From NCBI GenBank assembly GCA_035934315.1, contig DASYXZ010000140.1, positions 1 to 25,257 on the forward strand: a DNA stretch of 25,257 nt, written 5' to 3'. The translations under genes and the position numbers were made by a program. The DNA is from DASYXZ01 sp035934315. GTDB lineage: Bacteria; Acidobacteriota; Terriglobia; UBA7540. Of this stretch, positions 16,019 through 23,662 are shown in pieces; the first letter of the stretch is position 1, and every line of letters starts with the position of its first letter. The notes under the pieces are model-generated. The model searched no databases and had not been told where the DNA came from. It saw nothing but the letters and a program-made list of their open reading frames with translations.

Positions 16019-17593
16019 CTATCGACGCGACTTTTGCTTCTTGGCTTTCATTTTTCTGGATGGCTTGACGGAAACCTTTTTGGCCGGCTTCGACTTTTTC
16101 TTACTCGCACGGGCCGCCGATCGTGATTTGGGCACCTTCAAAAGTTTAAGAGGCTCCTTCGATTTGTCCGGCTTCTTTGCCGCTATCACAGCCAATGCAG
16201 GCTTCGGTGGCTTCACCGGCTTGGGAGGTTTCGGAGGTGGAGGCGGAGGGGGGGGCGGCGGTTCCTTGATACCCGACAGCGCCCGTAATTGTTTCATCAT
16301 TTGCTGGGGAGTTTTGATTTTTCCGTCCAACTGATCCAGGAAAACCTGTTCCATAATTTTTTCAAATTTGGGGCCCGGTTTCATCCCGATGGCTTGGAAC
16401 TCAGCCCGAGGCAAGCGGGCCCGAACCAGCGGAAACTTGTGAAGAAAGCTCTTTATTCGATTTTGAATTTTAGTCTGGGGAAAATAGGCCAGCAGAAATA
16501 ACAGGAGGTTTTGTGGCTGCCCCGTAAGCAGTTTATAAACCCGGCTGGGTTGTGCGTTTTTTGAACTGGAGAGCGCCTGCGCCAGCTTTCGCGCCGAGCG
16601 TTCCATGGTGAGCGCCGTCTGGATGACTTTGGAATCACCGATGATTTTTTTCGCCAGACGGGTTTTTTGTCCGCTCGAATATTTTTCAACCAGGCAGTAA
16701 AAATTCAATAAATAAGGGGTGGCGCCGGCAATGCTCTGGCTGGCAGCTCGGATCTTCGCAAAGCGCTCATAAGGTATCTTTTTTGCCGAAAGTTTTTTAT
16801 CGAGCCCCGTCAGAAGCCCCCGGTCACCCAGCATCTTGAAAACGCGGCTTGGATTTTCTTCCTGTAGAATGGACCGCAACTCGCGCCCTTGTTGTTGGGG
16901 ATCCATTCGCTCCCACAAACGATTTTCAAGAGCTGCGTCCAGGTAGATTCGTGTCCGCTCTTCCGGTTTGAAGCCTAATCGAAGTCCCAGGCGGAGCACC
17001 CGGTAAATGCGTGTAGGATCGTCAGAAAAACTGCGGCTGTGCATCACCCGCAACTCGCGCTTCTCAATGTCCGCGGCCCCATTCGCCGGATCAAGTAAAA
17101 GTCCCCGGGAATTCGGGTGCAAAGAAACTGCCATGGCGTTTATGGAAAAATCACGCCGCTTGAGGTCGTCAAAAATCATCGCCGGGGAAATCTCCGGCGC
17201 GCGCCCTGGTTTTACAAAGGTCTCATTGCGGCTCATTGAAATTTCCATCCGGACGCCATTCGAAAAATGGACTTCTGCCGAATTCAAACGGCTGTCCATA
17301 TGGAGGGAATCGATCTTCAAGGGAGCCTTCTCACTGGCAGAAGGGGGTAGAGTGCTCGAACGCGGAATTGCGGCTCTCGCGGATTCCAGATGACGGAGAA
17401 TTCGTTGGGGATTACCCTCCAGAACAAAGTCCAGATCGTGTACAGTTTGTTGCCCGTAAGTAAGGTCTCGGACGGCGCCACCTACCAGGTAAAGGTTCAA
17501 TCCTTGTTCAACAGAAATGTGGCTCAGTTGGCTGAGAACTTGAACCTGTTCCGGGGAGAGCCGGCTTTCCATTAAGAAGTTATAGTCGCTCAT
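16019..17593 (-). CDS. cca: CCA-adding type tRNA nucleotidyltransferase with Pro/Lys-rich tail
   Basis: This 524-residue protein is a class II nucleotidyltransferase that would build or repair the 3' CCA of tRNAs. The head shows LYLVGGAVRDL (about 35-45), DLDFVLEG (53-60) with the metal-binding Asp pair, and RRDFSINAMAVSL, typical of CCA-adding and A-adding enzymes. The next part contains the NTP-recognition segment DPTRIYRVLRLGLRLGFKPEERT. No HD domain is seen. From about residue 443 the protein ends in a ten-proline run and a Lys/Arg/Pro tail of about 80 residues, not normal for the family. A-adding-only or poly(A) polymerase cannot be excluded. The start ATG at 17593 has no strong ribosome binding site. 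Confidence 0.85.
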   Translation of the reverse strand: MSDYNFLMESRLSPEQVQVLSQLSHISVEQGLNLYLVGGAVRDLTYGQQTVHDLDFVLEGNPQRILRHLESARAAIPRSSTLPPSASEKAPLKIDSLHMDSRLNSAEVHFSNGVRMEISMSRNETFVKPGRAPEISPAMIFDDLKRRDFSINAMAVSLHPNSRGLLLDPANGAADIEKRELRVMHSRSFSDDPTRIYRVLRLGLRLGFKPEERTRIYLDAALENRLWERMDPQQQGRELRSILQEENPSRVFKMLGDRGLLTGLDKKLSAKKIPYERFAKIRAASQSIAGATPYLLNFYCLVEKYSSGQKTRLAKKIIGDSKVIQTALTMERSARKLAQALSSSKNAQPSRVYKLLTGQPQNLLLFLLAYFPQTKIQNRIKSFLHKFPLVRARLPRAEFQAIGMKPGPKFEKIMEQVFLDQLDGKIKTPQQMMKQLRALSGIKEPPPPPPPPPPKPPKPVKPPKPALAVIAAKKPDKSKEPLKLLKVPKSRSAARASKKKSKPAKKVSVKPSRKMKAKKQKSRR

Positions 17594-17723
17594 ATTAAGA
17601 AATGTCGATCAACGGAGTTTGAAGAGCGAAGCGAAAGTAGGAGCAAATCTGACTCGTGGGTTGATCCGTCGCCTCGCCTTAATCCTTTTATCCTTACGTT
17701 TTTCACCCTTCATTTTTTTAATC

Positions 17724-18731
17724 CTATGCTCGCGGATGATGAGCATGATAAACCTGCTTCAAACGCTCCTTCAAAACGTGAGTATAGATTTGTGTGGTTG
17801 AGATGTCACTGTGTCCCAGCATGAGTTGGATGGAACGCAAGTCAGCTCCGCGCTCAAGCAAATGCGTGGCGAATGAATGGCGCACCATATGTGGCGCCAG
17901 CGGGATGGTAATGCCGGCGGCCCGGCCGTAGCGTCCCAATATTTTCCAGAAGCCGACTCGCGAAAGGCCTCCGCCGCGATGATTGAGGAAGAAGTATGGC
18001 ACGCCGGGATTTTTCGCCAGTTTCGGTCGTCCTTCTTTGGCGTAGGCCTCAACAGCTTGCAAAGCTGACTTCCCGATGGGAATCAAACGTTCCTTACTTC
18101 CTTTTCCGCGGCAGCGCAGAATCCCCAGATTCAACTGAAAATCTTCCCAACGCAAATGGACCAACTCTGAAACCCGCATGCCCGTGGCGTAAAGCAGTTC
18201 AAGCATGGCGCGGTCCCGCAGCCCCACGGGCGTTGATGAGTCGGGCTGGCCGAGCAGCGCGTCCACTTCACTCGTGGCAAGGTATTTGGGAAGACTGTGC
18301 CCGAATTGCGGTGCATCGATTTCCGCCGTGGGGTCGCTCTCGATCACTCCTTCCTGCAATAGAAAGCGAAATAAATTCCGCAGCGCAACCAGATGGCGCG
18401 CGACGGAGCGTCCCCCCAAGCCGCGTTGGTAAAGTGACTGGAGGAAATTTCGAACATCCTCCCGATTAATTTTTGCCAGACTCCTGCGCCCACGCCGCAA
18501 AAATCCTGCAAACTCAAGAAGGTCGCGACGATAGCTCTCAATACTATTTGCAGCCAGCCCTTTTTCCACGCGGGCGTAGTCCAAATAGCCATTCAGTTCA
18601 ATTAAGGTTGAAGAGCCGGGTGACACTTTTACCGCCGTGGGAATTAAATTTCGCCCGCTTGTTGTATTCCCATGCAACATCGTTGAAGCCGCCAAAGTTG
18701 TTCGACAATCGCGTTCTAAAAGATTATGCAT
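17724..18731 (-). CDS. xerD: Tyrosine recombinase XerC/XerD type
   Basis: This 335-residue protein is a tyrosine recombinase, probably the housekeeping enzyme resolving chromosome dimers at dif with a second Xer protein. The N-terminal core-binding domain begins near residue 45 (ELNGYLDYARVEKGLAANSI). The catalytic set is complete: Arg186 (ATGMRVSEL), Lys210 (GKGSKERLIPIG), His281 and Arg284 (HMVRHSFATHLLERGADLRS), His307 and Tyr316 (GHSDISTTQIYTHV). About 40 residues precede the core; usual Xer length is near 300, so the true start may be later, for example the Met at residue 18. XerC is the alternative name. No phage or integron context is present. Confidence 0.88.
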   Translation of the reverse strand: MHNLLERDCRTTLAASTMLHGNTTSGRNLIPTAVKVSPGSSTLIELNGYLDYARVEKGLAANSIESYRRDLLEFAGFLRRGRRSLAKINREDVRNFLQSLYQRGLGGRSVARHLVALRNLFRFLLQEGVIESDPTAEIDAPQFGHSLPKYLATSEVDALLGQPDSSTPVGLRDRAMLELLYATGMRVSELVHLRWEDFQLNLGILRCRGKGSKERLIPIGKSALQAVEAYAKEGRPKLAKNPGVPYFFLNHRGGGLSRVGFWKILGRYGRAAGITIPLAPHMVRHSFATHLLERGADLRSIQLMLGHSDISTTQIYTHVLKERLKQVYHAHHPRA

Positions 18732-18887
18732 TACTATTGCTCATATCACCTAACTTATTTCTGCTTTGCAAACACTCGTCCGTTTCGCCAATACCATCCG
18801 TCAGCTCGGGAGGGCATGCGCAAAAATTCCTCTCCAACGCATTATTAAGTCTTTATATTGCAGCAGATTAGGAGGTCGCGTCAAAAA

Positions 18888-18983
18888 ATGATTCTCCGGC
18901 TCTTCGCCGAGATACTTGACAGGCTCATTTCCGAACCTATACTAGCACAATCGGGATTCAACGGCCAAGTTACATTTTACTGA
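18888..18983 (+). CDS. Doubtful 31-residue small ORF
   Basis: An ATG at 18888 follows AGGAGG (18870-18875) by 12 bases, slightly too far for an ideal ribosome binding site. The frame encodes 31 residues (MILRLFAEILDRLISEPILA and 11 more) and stops 25 bases before the next gene. It overlaps the strong promoter at 18916-18943, so an upstream promoter would be needed. It is probably chance, listed because of the perfect AGGAGG. Confidence 0.15.
   Translation: MILRLFAEILDRLISEPILAQSGFNGQVTFY
18916..18943 (+). promoter_or_regulatory. Strong sigma70-type promoter for the 180-residue protein and lpxD
   Basis: A perfect TTGACA (18916-18921) is followed, after 16 bases, by TATACT (18938-18943). Transcription would start near 18950, giving a leader of about 60 bases with GGAAGGTGG before the ATG at 19009. 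It is the best promoter match in the window. Confidence 0.72.
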
Positions 18984-19008
18984 CCTTTTTTACCACGGAA
19001 GGTGGCTC

Positions 19009-19551
19009 ATGGCGAAGGGCGCGCGCTCCTCGACCCTCAAGAAGGTGGTTATCCGCAAGCTGGATAAAGTTGTGGTTAAAGGTTATCTGGACCCTGATGC
19101 TTTCCTCACGCCCGCCGGCGTGGAGGTGCTGGACCTTGAGGGCCGCCACTTGATGCTTCCGCTTGACCAGATCAAGGGGGTTTATTTCGTTCGCGATTTT
19201 GATGGGCATCGCGAGCGCGCCGAGCGAAAGGTATTCCTCAGCCGGCCCAGGATGTCCGGGCTGTGGATCCGAATGACTTTCAGGGATACCGAAATTTTGG
19301 ACGGCCTGATTTCCGGAAATCTGCTTTCGCACGAACAGCACGGATATTTTGTGACTCCGCCGGACGTCTATTCAAACAATCTCAAGATCTATATCCCGCG
19401 CGGCGCGCTGGCGGCTTTGGAGGTGCTTGACGTGATCACGAATGGGGCGCGCCGATCTTACCAGCAGGCCCGCCGGGTGCGAAGCAAACCTCTGGAGGTC
19501 TCCGGACAAATCGGTCTTTTCACTTCCACGGGCCAATCCGAAGCCACATAA
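19009..19551 (+). CDS. Conserved-looking protein of unknown function upstream of lpxD
   Basis: I do not recognise this 180-residue protein with confidence; it resembles small acidobacterial proteins labelled DUF6982. The middle part is dominated by alternating hydrophobic and charged residues suggesting beta strands (KVVIRKLDKVVVKGYLDP, VEVLDLEGRHLMLPLDQIKG, VYFVRDFDG, GLWIRMTFRDTEILDG). Its pattern recalls PilZ- or Hfq-like small beta-barrels, which is only a guess. The C-terminal third is helical (RGALAALEVLDVITNGARRSY). No signal peptide or transmembrane segment is seen, so it is probably cytosolic. A good ribosome binding site (GGAAGGTGG) precedes the ATG. lpxD starts 29 bases after its stop, so both are likely co-transcribed from the promoter at 18916-18943. 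Confidence 0.8.
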   Translation: MAKGARSSTLKKVVIRKLDKVVVKGYLDPDAFLTPAGVEVLDLEGRHLMLPLDQIKGVYFVRDFDGHRERAERKVFLSRPRMSGLWIRMTFRDTEILDGLISGNLLSHEQHGYFVTPPDVYSNNLKIYIPRGALAALEVLDVITNGARRSYQQARRVRSKPLEVSGQIGLFTSTGQSEAT

Positions 19552-19580
19552 ACAATTATCCTCAGAGGGAGAATGAAACC

Positions 19581-20588
19581 ATGAAACTGGGCGACCTTGC
19601 GACCCGCCTTGCGTGCCAGCTTGAAGGCTCACGTGACATCGAGATTTCCGGAATCGCGGGCATGGATGAAGCCTCGCCCGGCGATCTGACTTTTCTTTCC
19701 AACCCCAAGTATCGCGCCAAGCTCAAAACCACGCGCGCCGCCGCCATTATCATTGACACGGATATTCCCGCGCCGGGCAGGCCCGCTTTGCGCTCCGCCA
19801 ATCCATATCTGACTTTCGCCAAGGCCCTGGAAATTTTCGCCCCCGTCGTGCGCCCGCCCGCCGGCATTCATCCGACCGCCGTGATCGCGCCGGACGTGAA
19901 GATGGGCCGCAACGCGAGCATCGGCCCTTATGTTGTGATTGAGGACGGCGCCGCCCTCGGCGATGACTGCGTGCTTAAAAGTTTCGTGATGATTTATCGC
20001 GGAGCAAAAATCGGAAATCGCTTTTTCGCCCACTCGCATTCCGTGGTGCGTGAGAACGCTCAGATCGGCCACGACGTTATTTTGCAGAACGGGGCCGTGG
20101 TGGGTAGCGACGGCTTTGGCTTCGCCCGACAGGCCGACGGCTCGTATTACAAGATTGTGCAGGCGGGCGCCATCGTCGTGGAGGACAACGTGGAGGTGCA
20201 GGCCAACTCCACTATCGACCGCGCCACGGTGGGCGAGACGCGACTACGGCGCGGGGTGAAAGTCGACAATCTCGTTCAGGTCGGGCACGGCTGCGATATC
20301 GGGGAGAATTCCCTGCTCTGCGCGCAAGTGGGATTAGCGGGGACTTGCAGGCTGGGGCGCAACGTAGTCCTGACGGGACAGGTGGGTGCAGCAGGGCACC
20401 TCACCATCGGCGACAATGTGATTGTCACGCCCCAGTCCGGCGTCCCGTCTGACGTGGAGCCGAACCGCACTGTCTCGGGCGCGCCGGCCATCGACCACCA
20501 CCTATGGCTGAAGTGCTGCGCGATTTATCCCAAGCTCCCGGAAATATATTCGCTGTTTCGCAAACTGCGCGACCAGCAAAAGGGCTAG
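19581..20588 (+). CDS. lpxD: UDP-3-O-(3-hydroxyacyl)glucosamine N-acyltransferase
   Basis: LpxD is the third enzyme of lipid A synthesis and transfers a 3-hydroxyacyl chain from acyl carrier protein to the 2-amino group of UDP-3-O-acyl-glucosamine. The N-terminal uridine-binding domain (MKLGDLATRL to about 95, with ASPGDLTFLSNPKY) is followed by left-handed beta-helix hexapeptides (IGPYVVIEDGAALGD, VGSDGFGFA). His236 in NLVQVGHGCDIG is in the place of the catalytic His of E. coli LpxD. NSTIDRATVGET and GVPSDVEP are also typical. Length 335 fits the family. AGGGAG precedes the ATG by about 9 bases. It shows the organism makes lipopolysaccharide. No lpxA, fabZ or lpxB follows. Confidence 0.95.
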   Translation: MKLGDLATRLACQLEGSRDIEISGIAGMDEASPGDLTFLSNPKYRAKLKTTRAAAIIIDTDIPAPGRPALRSANPYLTFAKALEIFAPVVRPPAGIHPTAVIAPDVKMGRNASIGPYVVIEDGAALGDDCVLKSFVMIYRGAKIGNRFFAHSHSVVRENAQIGHDVILQNGAVVGSDGFGFARQADGSYYKIVQAGAIVVEDNVEVQANSTIDRATVGETRLRRGVKVDNLVQVGHGCDIGENSLLCAQVGLAGTCRLGRNVVLTGQVGAAGHLTIGDNVIVTPQSGVPSDVEPNRTVSGAPAIDHHLWLKCCAIYPKLPEIYSLFRKLRDQQKG

Positions 20589-20641
20589 GGCCCAAGCGCA
20601 TGTGTTTCCGGGGGGAACAGCGGTCGCTCAAACGCAACGAG

Positions 20642-20691
20642 AAAAAGCCGCCGGCGTCAGGTTTTCCAATCCTTGTCCTGGCGACAGCGGC
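20642..20691 (-). terminator. Weak terminator candidate after the OmpA-family gene
   Basis: On the minus strand GCCGC (20691-20687) and GCGGC (20651-20647) can form a stem with a long imperfect loop that also contains GTC/GAC pairing, followed by TTTTTC. It lies about 30 bases downstream of the stop at 20721, in the 132-base gap between convergent genes. No better terminator is visible for lpxD. Confidence 0.3.
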
Positions 20692-20720
20692 CTTGTTGCA
20701 AAAGTCTTCCACTTTTTCCT

Positions 20721-22292
20721 CTACCGCGAGCCGTTCATCGTGTCCAACTTCATTTGGGCTTTAATCACATCGCCCGCCACCACAAGTTCCACTCGACGGT
20801 TCTGCTGTCGGCCTGCCGCTGTGCCGTTCGTTGCGACCGGGTTCGACTTACCAAACCCTTTCGCCGTGATCGCGGTTTGGTCCACGCCCTGCGATGCCAG
20901 ATAATCACGCACGGCCATGGCGCGTTCTTCAGAAAGTTTTTGGTTATACTCGTCACCCCCCACGCTGTCTGTGTATCCATCGACTTCAAGGATTAGTCCG
21001 GGATGGGAAAGCAGGATCCCGGAAACTTTGGCCAGCTTCTCGCGCGCTCCCGGCTTCAGGGTGGACTTGCCGGTGTCGAACAGCACGCCGGAAATATTCA
21101 CAATCAGCCCGCGCGCTGTATCGCGCGTGGCCAGTACCGCGTTTAACTGTTCAAGCAATTTGGCGCGTAGAGCGGCCTTTTCAGCCTCCGCCTGGCTTGC
21201 CTGCTGTTGGGCCTGTTGTGCGTTCAACTGCGCTTGCTCCGCAGCCTGCTGTGCCTGATTCGCTTTCGCTTCGGCGGCGTGCTTTTGCGCGTCAGCCTCA
21301 GCCTTCGCTTGCTCGGCACGTTCAGCCTGGTCCCTGGCTTCAGCCGCAGCGGCGGATTGGGCGGCGGCGTTGGCTTGTGCGCTGGCAGCGGTTTGCCGTT
21401 CGTGCGCCCGGTCCTCCGCATCAATCTTGCGAATCGTAATCTCACGCGCATCTTCCGCCATTTGCGCGGCTTCGCGCGCATCCGTGATCATGTCTTTCCG
21501 GCTGCCTTTGTGGGCGAGGAAGCTTTCCGCGTTTTGCAAATCCACTTCGGCCTTCTGCAAACTTTCCGGAGCATACTGCTGCGCGCCCGCCCACCGCGCG
21601 ATGCGGACGGCGTTGCGAGCTTCAAAGACCTCAATGGGGGTTTTATTATCGAAGATTATGGGCGTCAGCTCGGCCGGATTCACATTGGCGGCAAATTGCC
21701 CTCGCTTCAACAGTTCGTACTTGGCATCCACCTCTTCAATGGTGCCGTTGGTATCATGAGTGACAAAGTTTTCCATCACCACCGCGTCACTAGGACGTGT
21801 CACGGCGAAATAGGGTTCGGCGGTCACGATCATGCCGAAGGACTGCAAGTTGCTGGTCACCTGAAGTTTGGAATTGCCGTCATTGTCAGGCAAAACTTCG
21901 CCGAGATTTACGGCGCGTCCCTCGGGGCTGATGGCCCACAAAACATAAGTCATATACTCCGGCCCAAATTGGCTGGCGGGCGCCAGATGACTGAACTTTG
22001 CATCAACTTTGATGGCGCCTTGCTTGCTCTGCACATCGGCGTTGCCGGAGGCGTCGGGCAGGAGCGCCGTCCCGCGAAAATCAACTTTCGTCTGGTCGCT
22101 TCGGTGCCGGTAATTGATGGCCTTGATGGTGCGCGCCACCACCGTCACGCGATAGATGGGCACCCGGGTCCCCTGGTACATTGCCGTGCTGTCCTGGCTC
22201 GCCGCGTCTTGCGCTTGGATGGTCGTGCCACCAGCCAGGACGAAAATCGTACCGGCTAAAACAACTTGTTTGATGAAAGTATTCTTATTCAT
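20721..22292 (-). CDS. OmpA-family protein with a long coiled coil
   Basis: This 523-residue protein is exported by a signal peptide (MNKNTFIKQVVLAGTIFVLAGG to TIQAQ) and should anchor to peptidoglycan. The N-terminal region (about 40-200) is beta-rich, with YVLWAISPEGRAVNLGEV and MIVTAEPYFAV resembling anti-sigma-K-like modules. A helical DUF4398-like stretch follows (WAGAQQYAPESLQKAEVDLQ, about 235-255), then an Ala/Gln/Glu coiled coil (about 295-390). The C-terminal OmpA domain shows LFDTGKSTLKPGAREKL, EVDGYTDSVGGDEYNQKLSEERA and GFGKSNPVATNGTAAGRQQNRRVEL, the usual diaminopimelate-binding pattern. GAGGAG lies about 8 bases before the ATG. It has no beta-barrel, so is probably a periplasmic or lipid-free tether. 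Exact function unknown. Confidence 0.88.
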   Translation of the reverse strand: MNKNTFIKQVVLAGTIFVLAGGTTIQAQDAASQDSTAMYQGTRVPIYRVTVVARTIKAINYRHRSDQTKVDFRGTALLPDASGNADVQSKQGAIKVDAKFSHLAPASQFGPEYMTYVLWAISPEGRAVNLGEVLPDNDGNSKLQVTSNLQSFGMIVTAEPYFAVTRPSDAVVMENFVTHDTNGTIEEVDAKYELLKRGQFAANVNPAELTPIIFDNKTPIEVFEARNAVRIARWAGAQQYAPESLQKAEVDLQNAESFLAHKGSRKDMITDAREAAQMAEDAREITIRKIDAEDRAHERQTAASAQANAAAQSAAAAEARDQAERAEQAKAEADAQKHAAEAKANQAQQAAEQAQLNAQQAQQQASQAEAEKAALRAKLLEQLNAVLATRDTARGLIVNISGVLFDTGKSTLKPGAREKLAKVSGILLSHPGLILEVDGYTDSVGGDEYNQKLSEERAMAVRDYLASQGVDQTAITAKGFGKSNPVATNGTAAGRQQNRRVELVVAGDVIKAQMKLDTMNGSR

Positions 22293-22495
22293 GTGCGAAT
22301 CTCCTCTTTGTCGTTTTCCCGCTTTCTCTTGTTGCCGCTTAATCTGTGCCTCGCTTGTTGGATGTCCTTGCTCGATCGTAAAGACGCAAATGGTTTCGTC
22401 AACTCGGCGAGAGAGTGAGCCCTGTCAAGCTGCCTCGCCACTTCACCGATTTTGTTGAGAAGGGCGACGGTGGAAGATGGAAGGGCATCCTGCAA
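22289..22495 (-). CDS. Possible 68-residue ORF overlapping the OmpA-family start
   Basis: A frame of 68 residues ends in TGA, which overlaps the ATG of the OmpA-family gene as ATGA, an arrangement typical of translational coupling. The peptide is helical and basic at its end (SGNKRKRENDKEEIRT), without signal peptide or known motif. Its only obvious start is a TTG at 22495 with no ribosome binding site, and the OmpA gene has its own good one. It could be a small gene or simply an open leader. I do not recognise it. Confidence 0.3.
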   Translation of the reverse strand: MQDALPSSTVALLNKIGEVARQLDRAHSLAELTKPFASLRSSKDIQQARHRLSGNKRKRENDKEEIRT

Positions 22496-22699
22496 GAATT
22501 AAGCGTAGGGTTGGCGGCGATAAACGGCAATCGGGGGAATGCCTGAATCAGTGGGAGCGAAACACCTTACAGGCAGTACGGCAATATTTGTAGTTCAGCC
22601 TTGTGGATGACTTACTTTTTCAAGAAGTTTTCAATTGCGGGAAATCTCGACCAGCCTCTTGGAATAAACAGGGATGGCCGCAAGTTTATAAGCCTGAAC
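22496..22699. other. Intergenic stretch with nothing recognised
   Basis: Between plsC and the OmpA-family gene there are 407 bases without a secure gene. The half near the OmpA gene holds the possible 68-residue ORF. In the remainder I see no RNA gene, repeat or strong promoter; on the minus strand there are A-rich patches (TTGAAAA twice) but no convincing -10 partner. Confidence 0.5.
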
Positions 22700-23428
22700 T
22701 CAACCTCCACTGTTTGCTTCCGGCCATTCATCCCTGCTGAGGCCGGAAAGAATCGCTTGCCGGACGCGCTCCATGATCATTGCGCGGTCGGCCATAGTAA
22801 ATCCTGCCGTGGGAATCGGAGCGTGGAACGTAATTCGGATGGGGCCTGGATGCATGGCCCACTCATTCTTGCGCATGATTTTCCGGCTGCCCGAAATCGA
22901 AATGGGGACGATGGGTGCTTCGGCCTTGATGGCCATCACGAAAACGCCTTTTTTAAACGCTTGCAGTCGACCGTCCGGGCTGCGCGTGCCTTCAGGAAAA
23001 GCCAGGAAGGAATTGCCGGCCCGTAGCGATTTTGCCGCTTCTTCCACCGCCTGGATGGCGCGCTCGCGGTTCCCGCGGTCCAGGGGAACAAACCCGCGCA
23101 GCATCATGGCCCGGCCCAACACCGGTACTTTAAAGAATTCTTTTTTGGCAATCGCCAACACGGGCGGGAGGATGCCAAAAACGGCCGGCCCATCGCTGAG
23201 GCTCTGGTGGTTGGGCATAAAAAGCACAGCACGGCCTTTGGGAATTTGTTCGAGCCCCAAAACCTCCAGCTTTATTCCGGCCAGCCACACGGACAACTTC
23301 GCGCCCCAGCGCCCGCAGCCGTAAAGCGCATCAGTCCTGCCGGTGAGCAGCGCATAAATAAGAAACCACGGCCCGATCAGAAGAATGTAGGCGAAAGTGA
23401 CGATGGTAACGAAGATAGAACGAAGCAT
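22700..23428 (-). CDS. plsC: 1-acyl-sn-glycerol-3-phosphate acyltransferase
   Basis: This 242-residue membrane protein would acylate lysophosphatidic acid to phosphatidic acid in phospholipid synthesis. The acyltransferase motif I reads NHQSLSDG (about 73-80) with His74 and Asp79 in the HxxxxD pattern, and motif III is FPEGTRSPDG (about 144-153). VPLDRGNRERA is motif II. An N-terminal hydrophobic segment (FVTIVTFAYILLIGPWFLIYALL, about 6-28) anchors it to the inner membrane. Length matches the PlsC family. The ATG at 23428 lacks a clear ribosome binding site. It could acylate another lysophospholipid, but the motif set fits PlsC. Next to it lies the compound palindrome at 23468-23615. Confidence 0.92.
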   Translation of the reverse strand: MLRSIFVTIVTFAYILLIGPWFLIYALLTGRTDALYGCGRWGAKLSVWLAGIKLEVLGLEQIPKGRAVLFMPNHQSLSDGPAVFGILPPVLAIAKKEFFKVPVLGRAMMLRGFVPLDRGNRERAIQAVEEAAKSLRAGNSFLAFPEGTRSPDGRLQAFKKGVFVMAIKAEAPIVPISISGSRKIMRKNEWAMHPGPIRITFHAPIPTAGFTMADRAMIMERVRQAILSGLSRDEWPEANSGG

Positions 23429-23467
23429 AAAAGAAGTTATGAATTAAAAGTTATGGATTCAGAGTTG

Positions 23468-23615
23468 AGACCCCCTCACCCGGCGCTTCGCGCCACCCTT
23501 TGTCGCCGCGGCGACCGAGGGCTATAATTTCACAATATTCGCAAGCAAGAACAATGTTTTAGCCCTCTCCCTAGGGGAGAGGGTGGCCCGCCAGGGCGGG
23601 ACGGGTGAGGGGTCT
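23468..23615. repeat. Compound palindromic intergenic repeat
   Basis: The outer arms AGACCCCCTCACCCG (23468-23482) and CGGGTGAGGGGTCT (23602-23615) are reverse complements apart from one extra C. Inside are four more hairpins: GGCGC-TTC-GCGCC (23482-23494), the perfect palindrome GTCGCCGCGGCGAC (23502-23515), CCCTCTCCC-TAG-GGGAGAGGG (23563-23583) and CCCGCC-AG-GGCGGG (23587-23600). The centre is AT-rich. It looks like a dispersed REP-like element, located between the M61 peptidase stop and the plsC start. Confidence 0.8.
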
Positions 23616-23662
23616 GCGCACAGCCTCCGTGATTAGAATTCATATACGGCCAGCCGATTGAA

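Noticed and set aside
17724..18731. Mobile element because of the tyrosine recombinase
   Set aside because: The protein has housekeeping Xer features and lies among cca, dnaE and accA, with no direct repeats, att-like sequence or cargo genes.
21207..22259. Open frame of 350 codons on the plus strand
   Set aside because: It is opposite the OmpA-family gene, whose codons explain it; the peptide has no sensible motifs.
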